NCBI RefSeq assembly: GCF_001661595.2
Contig: NZ_LYPF02000020.1
Coordinates: 1-64,000, forward strand
Reading direction: 5' to 3'
Length of the DNA: 64,000 nucleotides
DNA from: Crocinitomix algicola
Lineage (GTDB): Bacteria; Bacteroidota; Bacteroidia; Flavobacteriales_D; Crocinitomicaceae
Shown: piece by piece, positions 8,471 to 18,123 of the stretch
Position numbering within the stretch: the stretch's first letter is position 1
Layout: each line of letters starts with the position of its first letter
The notes under the pieces: generated by a model
The model's input: the letters and a program-made list of their open reading frames with translations, nothing else
Told to the model about the DNA's origin: nothing
Database searches by the model: none
Made by a program: the position numbers and the translations under genes

Positions 8471-10636
8471 ATGAACAAAATGAAATTAAACTTACATTAT
8501 CTTGGTTTGTTTGGACTGTCCCTTTTTGTCCAAGCTAACCTTCAAGCACAGTGTGATTTTTCAGGTCTAGATGAATCTTATTGTGAATTAGATGATCCTG
8601 TTACTTTGGTCGGCGATCCAGAAGGAGGCACTTTTTCTGGTCCTGGCATTGTGGATGGAAACACATTCGACCCAGAAGTTGCTGGACCGGGAACACATAC
8701 AATAACTTACGAGATGGCCGGAGGCGGTGAAGGTGATAAATTCTATATGAAAGCAATGGGAGGTGAACCATGGGGCGGTAGTCCTAATCCTGATGCCATG
8801 GATGATGCTTTTGGTGCCGGCGGTTGGACAATGGAAAGTTTTGAAACTGCTGATCCCGCAGTGGTATTTGCTCCAACTACGGGCTTTGTCTTTATGGATG
8901 GTAGTTCGATGCAGGCCTCGGAGCTTCAAACATTCTTAATAGCTAATTTACCAGCAATTGAAGATTGGGTTAATAATGGGGGTCGACTACTTTTAAACTC
9001 AGCTCCAAATGAGGGGGGAGATATCGACTTTGGGTTTGATGGCACAACTTTGCTTTATACAACCTCCCCTATGACGGCAACACATGTCAATGATGTTACC
9101 GTAATTGATGCCGCTCACCCTGCAATGCTTGGACCACTCACTCCCACTTCTGTTACAATGTCTGGAACGTATTACGGACATGGTATTATAGATGGAACAG
9201 GGTACACTAATCTATTAGAAAAATCTGGTGACCCAACGAAAATAGTCCTTGCAGAAAAATGTTGGGGAAGCGGTCGAGTAATGGTTGGTGGAATGACTAC
9301 AGCAAATTTTCACTCACCAGACCCCCATGCTGAAAATTGGCGTTCAAATATCATGGTTTATTTATATGAAAATGCATGTGGAGGAGGATGTACCGTTACA
9401 AAAGAAGTAACTGTGTATGCTGCTCCAGATGTTAGCCTTTCTGCGGACCGTGAAGAACTTTGTGAAGACGAAGCTGTAACTTTTGTTGCAACAGGAGCTG
9501 ATGAATACGAATTTAATATAGCGGGTATCACAAACGGAGACCCTTTTATTCCACCTACAATTGGCGAAACAACTTATGTAGTAATTGGTACTGATACGGA
9601 AAGTGGCTGTGTAAATACTGATACAATAGATGTATTAGTTCACCCCTTGCCAACAGTTACAGCAACCGCTGATGATTATGAAGTTTGTTTTGGAGATGAA
9701 GTAACACTAAATGGTGGCGGAGCTGAAACTTATGTGTGGGATATGGGGGTAACAAATGGCCTTCCATTTACACCTGGTCCGATTGGCTTTTTAACTTTTA
9801 ATGTGGTAGGTACAAGTGAATTTGGATGTAGCTCTGAAGCAGATGTAACAATTGAAGTTATTGATTGCGAACCTGTATATGCTGGTTTCGAATTTGACGA
9901 CAATATATGTCTTGGAGACTGTATTGTATTGACAGATACGAGTATTGGTACAACTTTAACAACATGGGAATGGGATTTTGGAGGAGCGACTGACCCTTCT
10001 ACCTCATTCGAACAAAATCCTAAAATTTGTCCAACTTCTGTTGGAGAATTTGAAATTAGTTTAACAATTACTAGCCTATATGGTCAAGTGAAAACAGCTA
10101 CTCACACACTAACCGTGAATGAACTTCCAGTTGTTACCGCTGAAATGGACACTATAATTGATTTGGGAGGAGAAGCTAACCTTATTGCTACAACCACTTC
10201 TCCAGAAGGAGAATACTTTTGGACTCCAAATAGATATGTTGAATGTGATGATTGTCCAATCACATACGCAAGTCCACTAGATAGTACAATGTATAACGTT
10301 TTATATATCGATGAAAATGGTTGTAAAGCAGAGGACCAAGTAATGGTTTTAGTGAATTTTATTCACGCTGTAGGAGTACCAACCGCGTTCTCTCCAAACG
10401 GAGACGGAGTTAATGATGTATTATTTGTTAAAGGATTGGGAATTGAGTCTTTAAGTTTTATAATTTACAATCGATATGGTGAGATGGTGTTTGAAACAAC
10501 TAATCAGAATATAGGTTGGGATGGAACGCAAATGAACAGGGACGTAAATCCAGGTGTTTACACATGGGTACTTCATTATGACCTAATTACTGGAGACAAA
10601 GGCAAACAACAAGGAAATACAACACTCATTCGATAA
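8471..10636 (+). CDS. T9SS-secreted multidomain adhesin-like protein (gliding-motility-type C-terminal domain)
   Basis: A 721-aa exported protein. The signal peptide ends around residue 26 (NLQAQ). Residues about 85-305 form a globular region that resembles ThuA/GATase-like folds (for example AIEDWVNNGGRLLLNSAP). Ig-like repeats with paired cysteines follow (about 310-465), then a PKD-like domain (about 470-550, with WEWDFGG). The C-terminal about 90 residues are the gliding-motility-associated (type B) sorting domain: PTAFSPNGDGVND, YNRYGEMVFE and NPGVYTWVLHY. Type B domains are exported by T9SS and often need a PorP/SprF partner; such a gene follows 10 nt downstream. Cargo or adhesion function is inferred. 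Confidence 0.9.
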   Translation: MNKMKLNLHYLGLFGLSLFVQANLQAQCDFSGLDESYCELDDPVTLVGDPEGGTFSGPGIVDGNTFDPEVAGPGTHTITYEMAGGGEGDKFYMKAMGGEPWGGSPNPDAMDDAFGAGGWTMESFETADPAVVFAPTTGFVFMDGSSMQASELQTFLIANLPAIEDWVNNGGRLLLNSAPNEGGDIDFGFDGTTLLYTTSPMTATHVNDVTVIDAAHPAMLGPLTPTSVTMSGTYYGHGIIDGTGYTNLLEKSGDPTKIVLAEKCWGSGRVMVGGMTTANFHSPDPHAENWRSNIMVYLYENACGGGCTVTKEVTVYAAPDVSLSADREELCEDEAVTFVATGADEYEFNIAGITNGDPFIPPTIGETTYVVIGTDTESGCVNTDTIDVLVHPLPTVTATADDYEVCFGDEVTLNGGGAETYVWDMGVTNGLPFTPGPIGFLTFNVVGTSEFGCSSEADVTIEVIDCEPVYAGFEFDDNICLGDCIVLTDTSIGTTLTTWEWDFGGATDPSTSFEQNPKICPTSVGEFEISLTITSLYGQVKTATHTLTVNELPVVTAEMDTIIDLGGEANLIATTTSPEGEYFWTPNRYVECDDCPITYASPLDSTMYNVLYIDENGCKAEDQVMVLVNFIHAVGVPTAFSPNGDGVNDVLFVKGLGIESLSFIIYNRYGEMVFETTNQNIGWDGTQMNRDVNPGVYTWVLHYDLITGDKGKQQGNTTLIR

Positions 10637-10646
10637 TACACTTAAT

Positions 10647-11699
10647 ATGAAAAGATTTTTAACAAAAACCGCTGTCTTGATTTTGGCTTTGGGGGCTATA
10701 ACTGAAGCCTCAGCTCAGCAAGACAAACATTTCAGTATGTTTAGCGAGTCACCGGTCTTCTTAAATCCCGCAGCTGCCGGGTTCTCGGATGAGCAAATGC
10801 AATTATTTACAAATTTCAGAAGTCAATGGTTGACTGTTTCTGAACAACCGTATAGGACTATTTCGGCAAGTGCAGATTGGAGGATGCTTGATCAAAATGC
10901 AGATAAGGGAACCAATTTCCTTGGTGCTGGTATTACTTTTTACAATGATAAATCCGGTGTAAGTAATTATACGACAAATGTAATTTCCTTTCCCATTAAT
11001 TATGCTTTTCAAGTTGGTCAAAAAGACCACTTTTCTATAGGACTACAGCCTGCATTTTATCAACGTTCTGTTAATGGTAGCAGTTTGACTTGGGATAACC
11101 AATGGACGGGTGTAGAATTTGACCAAGGCATCAACAATAATGAGCTTTTATTGAATCAAAACTTAAGTGTTTCAAGATTCGATATGAGTGCGGGTGTTTA
11201 TTGGGAAAAGTACATTGGAAAATTTTCAAAGATAAATCTCGGTCTTGCTGGACACCATCTTACAAAACAACGCGTTAATATTTTAAATGATGACAGCAAA
11301 CTTTATCGCAAAGTAACGCTTCACGGAGAAGGAACCTTTCAAACAGCCAATACCAATGTTCAATTCAAACCTGCATTGATTGGGTTCTTACAAGGGCCAA
11401 ATAAAGAACTTACTGCTGGTACGGCTTTTAGGTTTGCCCTAAAATCGGAATCTCAACATACGGCATATTTCGGTAATATGCACCTAACACTAGGATCCTA
11501 TTTCCGAATAAATGATGCCCTAATTGCAATGGCAATTCTTGAGATGAATACGCTCTCTATTGGAGCATCATACGATTTAAATGTTTCTCGCTTAAATGTT
11601 GCCTCTAAAGGTGTTGGAGCTATGGAGTTCTTTTTACGTTATAAATTTAACTATGAAGGAAGAACACTAGCTAATCCATCGGTTAAGAAAACAAAATAA
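10647..11699 (+). CDS. PorP/SprF family type IX secretion membrane protein
   Basis: A 350-aa predicted outer-membrane beta-barrel. The signal peptide ends near residue 23 (ASAQQD) and is followed by the family hallmark FLNPAAAGF. SprF in Flavobacterium johnsoniae is needed for secretion of the adhesin SprB, whose sorting domain is type B. The gene lies 10 nt after one for a type-B-CTD protein, the classical sprB-sprF arrangement, so the two are probably a cognate cargo and exporter/anchor pair. A terminator follows at 11723-11750. Confidence 0.93.
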   Translation: MKRFLTKTAVLILALGAITEASAQQDKHFSMFSESPVFLNPAAAGFSDEQMQLFTNFRSQWLTVSEQPYRTISASADWRMLDQNADKGTNFLGAGITFYNDKSGVSNYTTNVISFPINYAFQVGQKDHFSIGLQPAFYQRSVNGSSLTWDNQWTGVEFDQGINNNELLLNQNLSVSRFDMSAGVYWEKYIGKFSKINLGLAGHHLTKQRVNILNDDSKLYRKVTLHGEGTFQTANTNVQFKPALIGFLQGPNKELTAGTAFRFALKSESQHTAYFGNMHLTLGSYFRINDALIAMAILEMNTLSIGASYDLNVSRLNVASKGVGAMEFFLRYKFNYEGRTLANPSVKKTK

Positions 11700-11722
11700 T
11701 TTTTTTTAAAAATTCAATTATT

Positions 11723-11750
11723 AAAGGGATATCAAAAATGGTATCCCTTT
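11723..11750 (+). terminator. Terminator after porP/sprF-like gene
   Basis: AAAGGGATA(T)C and GGTATCCCTTT pair around a short A/T-rich loop, followed by ATTATTTTTA. It closes the adhesin-PorP transcript and lies just before the pabA-like gene. Confidence 0.75.
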
Positions 11751-11771
11751 ATTATTTTTACATCAAAAAAA

Positions 11772-12341
11772 GTGAGAATACTATTATTGGATAATTACGA
11801 TTCGTTTACCTACAATTTGTATCACTACTTTACTGCTTTTGACGTTGATGTCGATGTTATTTTTAATGATAAAATCAATTTAGAAACTGTAAAAACGTAT
11901 GATAAAATTGTATTCTCCCCTGGCCCTGGCCTACCAAATGAAGCCGGATTAATGATGGAAATAATTTCCACTTTCAAAGATAAAATTCCTATGCTTGGGG
12001 TATGTTTAGGGTTTCAGGCTATTGTTGAGAGTTTTGGTGGAAAACTTTACAATCAAAACCAAGTTAAACACGGAATATCAGAAGAAGTTAGTTTTGATAC
12101 CAGTTCAAAATTATTTAATGAAACGGGCGACCGTTTTCAAGTAGGTCTTTATCATTCTTGGGCGGCTATTAATGAGGAGTTTCCGAAAGAATTAAAAATT
12201 ACAGGGAACTCGATAAATAATGTTATCATGGCATTTGAACACGAATCATTACCTATCGCGGGTGTTCAATTCCACCCTGAATCGATCTTATCCGCTCACG
12301 GAAAAAAAATTGTTGAAAACTTTATTTTCTCATTCCATTAA
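11772..12341 (+). CDS. pabA: Class I glutamine amidotransferase, PabA/TrpG type
   Basis: A 189-aa glutaminase subunit that supplies ammonia to chorismate-using synthases (4-amino-4-deoxychorismate or anthranilate). The triad is intact: nucleophile Cys78 in LGVCLGFQ, and His168/Glu170 in FHPES. The N-terminus LLLDNYDSFTYNL is typical. Translation starts at GTG; no ATG lies in frame upstream. No pabB or trpE is next to it, so the synthase partner must be elsewhere. PabA versus TrpG cannot be decided from the sequence; PabA is preferred because trp genes are absent nearby. Confidence 0.88.
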   Translation: MRILLLDNYDSFTYNLYHYFTAFDVDVDVIFNDKINLETVKTYDKIVFSPGPGLPNEAGLMMEIISTFKDKIPMLGVCLGFQAIVESFGGKLYNQNQVKHGISEEVSFDTSSKLFNETGDRFQVGLYHSWAAINEEFPKELKITGNSINNVIMAFEHESLPIAGVQFHPESILSAHGKKIVENFIFSFH

Positions 12342-12606
12342 ATTCACCTAACTTTACAATACAAGTCCACCACGAAGTGCGATGAGACTTGAGTTGGCTT
12401 CGGCTTACGCCCATATAGTATGTTTTTGGTTCTTAACGTTTTTTATTTTAGTATGAACTCAATTTCATGATGTCGGGCCCCACAAAACAATGTTTTGCAT
12501 TCGAATGAATGGTAACAGGGGATTTCAGAACCAAATTGGTAGTACTAACCATGTTGTGAGAAGAATTCTAAAATTTAGGCTGTATGGGTTTTTTTATTCT
12601 CCGAAA
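12342..12606. other. Convergent intergenic region, GC-richer than its surroundings
   Basis: 265 nt between the convergent pabA-like and transglycosylase-like genes. The first 60 nt (12361-12420) are 50% GC by hand count, well above the surrounding DNA. It contains a small 7+7 nt inverted repeat at 12483-12497 (CAAAACA/TGTTTTG). No protein or clear terminator was found. It could be a degraded gene or a structured element. Confidence 0.4.
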
Positions 12607-13560
12607 TTAGTATTCACAGATTTCTTGGCATTTTTTTAGAATCAGGTCATCCAAAATAATTAAAGCTGCAAGCGCTAATTGACTATAATTTTGCGAAGCA
12701 TTTTTAAACCCTCCATATTCTGATCGCCAAATTGTTGTGATTAATTCCATACCTCCACGAGTAGGTTTAACAACATTCGACAATAACCTATCCACATTCC
12801 CAGCACCAGCATGGTAACAATGCATTACCAAAAGTCTAAACCATAGACTAAACTCATCGTCCGGAGTAACATGGATATCAAATTTTTTCAAAATTCTTTT
12901 TGCTTCCGGTATACAAGCTGTTCTAATTAAGTGCGCAGAAGCTTTGGCCGATTTGTCGAAATCTTTTCTTTCATCAACATACTTATCAACGCGCAAACCA
13001 TGATTTCTTGCTACCGATTTCATCAATTGAAAAGGTCCCAGTGCACCAACACTAGAGTAAGCAATTTTCCCTGGACTTTCAATCATCAGTATTGATTGTG
13101 CATACCATGGGTCTGTATTATTATCTTTAAACACCTCTACTCCTCTAGAAATACTATTAAAAACTTTCTCAAACTCGAAAAAATCGCTTTTTCCAGTCGT
13201 CATAAAAATCCGAGTGTCCGGTGCCAAACCATGTCTAATTCTTAGTGTATCGCGATAAGCTTCTTTTTCTTCATCAGACAAGTTATTCCAATCAGCCAAT
13301 GGTCTTAACTCTAGGACCTGACGTGTCTCAGCCACATTCAAAATACTGGTTTCTGGAGACATGCGCATTACGAATTTCCAAAAGCTAGGTTGGGCTAAGG
13401 TATCCCAACGCTCCATAAATAAATCTGGCGTTTTTACAAAATTCATCAATAATGTATCTTGCTCGTGAAGTGTTACCTCTATAAGGTGTTTATTAAAACG
13501 ATGCTGCGAAAATGCACTTGTTGAAACCAAAAAAAGTAGGACAATAATTGATCGTATCAT
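12607..13560 (-). CDS. Secreted lytic transglycosylase-like (SLT domain) protein
   Basis: A 317-aa protein with a signal peptide ending near residue 18 (SAFSQ). Residues about 150-275 resemble the SLT/lysozyme fold: a candidate catalytic Glu161 in MIESPGK, then SSVGALGPFQLM (compare the GxxGLMQ block) and HCYHAGAGNV (compare AYNAGxGxV). It probably cleaves the glycan strands of peptidoglycan in the periplasm. The residues around the glutamate are less conserved than in MltC or Slt70, so activity is likely but not certain. It lies downstream of the polysaccharide operon and has its own -7 box. Confidence 0.75.
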   Translation of the reverse strand: MIRSIIVLLFLVSTSAFSQHRFNKHLIEVTLHEQDTLLMNFVKTPDLFMERWDTLAQPSFWKFVMRMSPETSILNVAETRQVLELRPLADWNNLSDEEKEAYRDTLRIRHGLAPDTRIFMTTGKSDFFEFEKVFNSISRGVEVFKDNNTDPWYAQSILMIESPGKIAYSSVGALGPFQLMKSVARNHGLRVDKYVDERKDFDKSAKASAHLIRTACIPEAKRILKKFDIHVTPDDEFSLWFRLLVMHCYHAGAGNVDRLLSNVVKPTRGGMELITTIWRSEYGGFKNASQNYSQLALAALIILDDLILKKCQEICEY

Positions 13561-13580
13561 GCGAGTGAATAGTGTTAAAC

Positions 13581-13588
13581 CAAAAATA
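13581..13588 (-). promoter_or_regulatory. -7 box for the transglycosylase-like gene
   Basis: On the minus strand this reads TATTTTTG, matching TAnnTTTG, 20 nt upstream of the ATG at 13560. A TTG lies only 14 nt further upstream, too close for a standard -33. Confidence 0.35.
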
Positions 13589-13661
13589 AAAATTTATTAA
13601 ATCAATCTTAAGAAATCTTAAAGAATATTTTTCTATCGAATAACTTTTACTTTTAAAAAAG

Positions 13662-14411
13662 TTACCGTTTAATAAACTGTGTTAGTTTAGACATTGGTTT
13701 TCTGATGAATGTAAATCGACCGGGCTGTAATCCGTTCATTTTCCATGCAATCTTATCTTCTTTATTTGCATTAAGTCTATTTTTAAACGATGCATTACTT
13801 TCTCCTCCTACTCTCATCTTTACTATAATACGTTGTAAGTAATTTAATTTAATTCTATGTTTATGAATTACGCGTAACATGAATTCGTAATCCGCTGCAG
13901 ACCTCAGGTTTAAAGCATAGTGGCCAAAATCAGAATATACCTTAGATCGTACAAAAAATGTAGGGTGAGGTGGCATCCACCCTTTTTTGAAAGCACCGTG
14001 ATGATAAAAACCTGACTCCCATTTTCTCCTAATTTTACTGGTATCCTCTCCCTCTACATAGACCAAATCTGCATAAACCCCATCAATACTGCTATCATTG
14101 AAAGAGTTTACAATATCTGTAATGACATTTGAATCAATATAAAAGTCATCTGAATTTAGTATTCCGATAATATCTCCGGTAGCAGCCTTTACTCCCTTAT
14201 TCATTGCATCATAAATACCGTTATCTTTTTCAGAAATTATAGTCGAAATACGATCCTCATATTTCTTTACTATCGACAATGTTCTATCCGTAGATGCTCC
14301 ATCAATAATGATGTACTCGATATTATCATATTTCTGTTCTAAAACAGATTGAATTGAATCTTCTATTGTTTTTTCAGCGTTGTACGCCACGGTTATAATC
14401 GAAACTTTCAT
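13662..14411 (-). CDS. Glycosyltransferase family 2 (WcaA-like)
   Basis: A 249-aa GT-A-fold transferase expected to add a sugar from a nucleotide donor during surface-polysaccharide assembly at the cytoplasmic membrane. Visible: VSIITVAYNAEKTI at the N-terminus, IIDGASTD, the metal-binding DD pair Asp88-Asp89 in LNSDDFY, and WMPPHPTFF, typical of WcaA/YfdH-like GT2 enzymes. It is the last gene of a four-gene minus-strand operon, starting 4 nt after the acetyltransferase stop. Donor and acceptor cannot be read from the sequence. Confidence 0.9.
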   Translation of the reverse strand: MKVSIITVAYNAEKTIEDSIQSVLEQKYDNIEYIIIDGASTDRTLSIVKKYEDRISTIISEKDNGIYDAMNKGVKAATGDIIGILNSDDFYIDSNVITDIVNSFNDSSIDGVYADLVYVEGEDTSKIRRKWESGFYHHGAFKKGWMPPHPTFFVRSKVYSDFGHYALNLRSAADYEFMLRVIHKHRIKLNYLQRIIVKMRVGGESNASFKNRLNANKEDKIAWKMNGLQPGRFTFIRKPMSKLTQFIKR

Positions 14412-14415
14412 TCAC

Positions 14416-14964
14416 TTATTTGTTTATTGTTCTTTCTCGAACAAATCGTGATGGGTTACCTTGGTAAATACTATATGAATTAAGGTTTTTACTCGTGACT
14501 GATCCAGCTGAAAGCACCGCATGCGTCTCACATACAACTCCCCCAGTTACAAGCGCTTTAGCGCCAATCCAAACACCATCTTCTAAAACAATATCTCCAA
14601 CCATCAAATCAAATTTTTCCTTTTTATAATTGTGATTTCCACATAATAAAAGCGCTCCTTGCGAAATACAAACATTACTCCCGATTTGAACTTTACCGAG
14701 GTTGTCAATCCAAACATCTTCTCCAATCCAACTATAGTTACCAATCGATAAAAACCACGGGTATTTTATATTAACACCTGGTTTTATGACAACACCTGTA
14801 CCAATTTTCGCACCAAATAATCTCAATATGAATTTTCTTAATCCAGAAGAGGGGTTATACTTATTGATAATAAATAGTTTATTAAGGAAAAACCAAATCC
14901 CCCTTTTTAAAGTTCCGCCCGGCTGATAGTCAGGATTAGAAAACTTGGCTAAATCAACACGCAT
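14416..14964 (-). CDS. Putative colanic-acid-type O-acetyltransferase (WcaF family, left-handed beta-helix)
   Basis: A 182-aa hexapeptide-repeat acyltransferase. From Met at 14964 the protein begins MRVDLAKFSNPDYQPGG, the usual WcaF-family start; an earlier ATG at 15015 would overlap the GT4 gene by 62 nt and add 17 atypical residues. Hexapeptide turns run from about residue 60 to 165 (IGTGVVIKPGV, IGEDVWI, LEDGVWIGAKALV), with the catalytic-type His in CGNHNY. It probably acetylates a sugar of the surface glycan with acetyl-CoA. It overlaps the upstream GT4 gene by 11 nt, consistent with translational coupling. Confidence 0.88.
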   Translation of the reverse strand: MRVDLAKFSNPDYQPGGTLKRGIWFFLNKLFIINKYNPSSGLRKFILRLFGAKIGTGVVIKPGVNIKYPWFLSIGNYSWIGEDVWIDNLGKVQIGSNVCISQGALLLCGNHNYKKEKFDLMVGDIVLEDGVWIGAKALVTGGVVCETHAVLSAGSVTSKNLNSYSIYQGNPSRFVRERTINK

Positions 14965-16105
14965 TTTCAAATAATTTTCTGTTCGCTTCAATAATTGCCA
15001 CATCCGAAATTTCATTCTTAAAAAAATTGAATGACTCTCGCACCATAGTCAAATACTCATCTTCCATAGTATCAACGGCATCTTGAACCGCTGACGCTAG
15101 ATTATCAGGATTTGAAATATCAACATCCCATCCCAAATTTCTAACTCTTAAATCACGCCAAGGTGTATTCTGACTAATTATTGTAGGGCAACCATTCGCC
15201 CATGCTTCGACAATAGCATGTCCATAATTTTCATGCTTTGTAGGCAAAATAAAATAATCAGCGTATAAAAAAGTACTTGACAATAAAGCAGGATTTAAAA
15301 CGCCTTTATATTCAATACTTACATTATCGTATTCTTTTATATATACTTTTAATTTTTCAAAATAGTTTTTATCTTCAATATTTCCATAAATATGAAACTC
15401 GACTTTGCCATGATGCTTTGCTCGAACTTTCCTCAATGCATGCACCGCAAGATGAAGATTTTTTATTTTAGCAATTCTACTAACATAAATAAAACGTACA
15501 TTTCCGGTTTTACGTTTAGAAATAATTTCATTCATTTCTAACTGTTGAGAGGTTGGAATATTTTGCGCAACGACAATTTTACATTTCGGCCCATATACTT
15601 TTACAATATCTTCTTTTTCAACCTCTGTACTCGCGTGCCACGTCACACGATTAAACACACCAAATAACTTTGTAAACTTTAAAAATGTATTCTTCTTCGC
15701 TCTTTTAATTTTTAAAGAATTTTCTCCCAACATTCCTCGCGGAGCAACTATTACGGGGATTCTTCGCACTAAAGTTAAAGGCACAAGCGTATATAATTTC
15801 GAAAATAAACTATTTAGGTATAAAACATCTGGGTTAATCTCAATAATATTTCCACGTATCGCTGAAATTTTCATGTTCGCACGACTCATGTACTTGATCA
15901 TTACCCCTCCTCTATCAAACCATTGGTTGGTTTCAATATCTGGATATGGCTCTGTTTCTCCTAGGTCATAGGCACTGGTGAGAATGTAAAATTCAAATTC
16001 TTTTTGCAATGCATTGACAATATTAGCAACTGAACGAATTGGACCACCAGCTTTAAAACCTGGCTCATACCAATCCATACATATTAATATTCTTTTTTTT
16101 GCCAT
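14954..16105 (-). CDS. Glycosyltransferase family 4
   Basis: A 383-aa GT-B-fold retaining glycosyltransferase. The N-terminal domain has DWYEPGFKAGGPIRSV, the Gly-rich loop seen in GT4 enzymes. The C-terminal domain has the nucleotide-sugar EX7E motif Glu292...Glu300 (HENYGHAIVEAW) and FIYVSRIAKIKN. It presumably extends the same polysaccharide repeat as its neighbours. It lies between asnB (3-nt gap) and the acetyltransferase (11-nt overlap) in one operon. The sugar specificity is not predictable by eye. Confidence 0.9.
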   Translation of the reverse strand: MAKKRILICMDWYEPGFKAGGPIRSVANIVNALQKEFEFYILTSAYDLGETEPYPDIETNQWFDRGGVMIKYMSRANMKISAIRGNIIEINPDVLYLNSLFSKLYTLVPLTLVRRIPVIVAPRGMLGENSLKIKRAKKNTFLKFTKLFGVFNRVTWHASTEVEKEDIVKVYGPKCKIVVAQNIPTSQQLEMNEIISKRKTGNVRFIYVSRIAKIKNLHLAVHALRKVRAKHHGKVEFHIYGNIEDKNYFEKLKVYIKEYDNVSIEYKGVLNPALLSSTFLYADYFILPTKHENYGHAIVEAWANGCPTIISQNTPWRDLRVRNLGWDVDISNPDNLASAVQDAVDTMEDEYLTMVRESFNFFKNEISDVAIIEANRKLFENAC

Positions 16106-16108
16106 GCT

Positions 16109-17986
16109 TTACCCAATAATTTCATTCTCTTTTATCCAGTCACCAAGAGCCACCAAAGGCCAAATGCGGGACCAAGTCACCCTTTTATCCCCTTTCAAAA
16201 ACTGATGCCAATATTGGTCTAAACCTTCTGGTCGAAAATAATTAATCTTTTTTAATTGGTTTAATCTATCTTCGCAGAAGGGCTTTAATTCGGCACGCAT
16301 CCAATGTTCATAAGGTAAGACAAATCCCATTTTTTTACGGTTATAAATTGATTCAGGAATTAAATCTTTGAACGAATCTACCAATAACTTTTTAGCGGTA
16401 ATAGGTCTTTTAATATCATCACGAACTCCTAAAACATACTCTACCAAATTATGATCTAAAAACGGAACTCTAAGCTCTAATCCAACAGCCATGCTCATTT
16501 GATCGGCATCACGTAGTAAAATATTTTGCATATATGTGGACATTTCTGCAACTGAAATCCTACTTAGTGGAGGCAAATCCCACCCTTCTTTTCGGTAACC
16601 AACTAATTCGTGGACGTTTCTCAAAACAGCACTTTCAGGTAATGAATTAACTTTTACAAGTTTTAAAACTTGATCATCCATTGCAACTTGACGGTAAAAT
16701 TGATAAACATATTCCAAGTCAAAAGTAGGTTGTTTCAAAATCTCTTTGATCTTGGCCGAACCAATAGTTCCTTTTATTGCATGATTCATCACCCCGAGAG
16801 GTTTCCTAAAATAGGAAGGAAAACTGTATAACCATTTTTTCGATTGCAAATTCGGTATTTGATTAAAAACACTGTACCCGGCGAAAAGCTCATCTCCACC
16901 TAAACCGGAGAGGGCCATTTTTATTCCTGCCTCACGTGTTTTTTTAGAAACAACATATGTATTTAAACCATCTCCGCTAGGGTGATCAACATTTTTAAAA
17001 GCTTCTGGAATTAAATCTTTAAACTCGTCAACACCTAGTTCAATTTCGTGATGATTAGTTTTATATAAATTTGCGATTTGCTTGGCATATTTAGCCTCAC
17101 TATATGATTCCTCCTTAAATGAAACTGAGAAAGTGTCAATTTTTTGAGACCTCGTTTTCGCCATCAATGCTACAATTATCGAACTATCAATTCCTCCAGA
17201 CAAAAAAGCTCCAAAAGGTACATCTGACATTAAACGGAGATCAACAGATTCTGAAAGTAACTCTTGAACATTACTTTGCACTTCACTGATTGAATTACTT
17301 CCCCTTCGAAAATCTCTTGTTGCAGACCAGTAGGTATTAAATTTAGGTGGATTCTCTTCATTAACAAGCAATGATTGGCCTGGCATAATACTAAACACAC
17401 CTTCTATTATAGTGTATGGGGCGTGTACAGTTTGATATCTTAAATAATCGATTAAACTATTTTGTGCAATTTTCTTTTCAATTAAACCGGTAGATAAAAT
17501 CGATTTTAATGAAGAAGAAAAAATAATTGATTCGTTCGTTAAAACATAGTATAATGGCTTTATCCCTAGTCGATCGCGCCCTATAAACAATTCCTTTTTT
17601 TCCTTATCCCAAATGGCAAAAGCAAACATGCCATTGAACATTTTTAAGCATGCTGCACCATATTTAAGATAAGCTGCTAAAACTACTTCAGTATCTCCAT
17701 TCGTTTTAAATTCGTAATCAGTAATTGCTGCTTTAATTGTCCGATAGTTATAAATTTCTCCATTGAACACCAAAATATACCTCCCATCGTTTGAATGGAA
17801 AGGTTGATCTGATTTTTGGTCGAGGTCTATTATAGACAATCTTCGGTGGCCCAGCTGCACATATTCATCACTATATTCTCCAGCCGCATCAGGTCCTCTT
17901 TGCGCCAAAGTATCGTTCATTGAACGAATTAATTTTGGATCATAGCTATTGCCAGAGAATTTATATATACCATTAATACCACACAT
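16109..17986 (-). CDS. asnB: Asparagine synthase (glutamine-hydrolysing)
   Basis: A 625-aa two-domain enzyme. Translation must start at the ATG at 17986 so that Cys2 (MCGINGIY) is the N-terminal nucleophile of the glutaminase domain; an ATG two codons earlier would bury it. The synthetase domain has the PP-loop SGGIDSS at 263-269 and GGDELFAGY. AsnB paralogues are common in polysaccharide clusters, where they may amidate a sugar carboxylate rather than make asparagine. As the first gene of this glycan operon it could do either. Confidence in the family is high and in the substrate low. Confidence 0.92.
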   Translation of the reverse strand: MCGINGIYKFSGNSYDPKLIRSMNDTLAQRGPDAAGEYSDEYVQLGHRRLSIIDLDQKSDQPFHSNDGRYILVFNGEIYNYRTIKAAITDYEFKTNGDTEVVLAAYLKYGAACLKMFNGMFAFAIWDKEKKELFIGRDRLGIKPLYYVLTNESIIFSSSLKSILSTGLIEKKIAQNSLIDYLRYQTVHAPYTIIEGVFSIMPGQSLLVNEENPPKFNTYWSATRDFRRGSNSISEVQSNVQELLSESVDLRLMSDVPFGAFLSGGIDSSIIVALMAKTRSQKIDTFSVSFKEESYSEAKYAKQIANLYKTNHHEIELGVDEFKDLIPEAFKNVDHPSGDGLNTYVVSKKTREAGIKMALSGLGGDELFAGYSVFNQIPNLQSKKWLYSFPSYFRKPLGVMNHAIKGTIGSAKIKEILKQPTFDLEYVYQFYRQVAMDDQVLKLVKVNSLPESAVLRNVHELVGYRKEGWDLPPLSRISVAEMSTYMQNILLRDADQMSMAVGLELRVPFLDHNLVEYVLGVRDDIKRPITAKKLLVDSFKDLIPESIYNRKKMGFVLPYEHWMRAELKPFCEDRLNQLKKINYFRPEGLDQYWHQFLKGDKRVTWSRIWPLVALGDWIKENEIIG

Positions 17987-18123
17987 ACTCAAAATTGTAA
18001 CTTACTGAGAAAAATCAAGCTGGTCAGCAAAGTTTAAGACGCTAAAATTAAACAGTTTTATTGAATACATGTCCAGTGTCATTAAATAATTTTCTTACTT
18101 TAGCCCGCACCAATCTGAATTTT

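Noticed and set aside
12360-12606. Insertion sequence remnant
   Set aside because: No terminal inverted repeats, target duplication or transposase fragment was found.
18061-18123. TTG start for the MFS permease
   Set aside because: The added 21 residues are not typical of the family, but no ribosome-binding signal decides, so this is kept only as an alternative.
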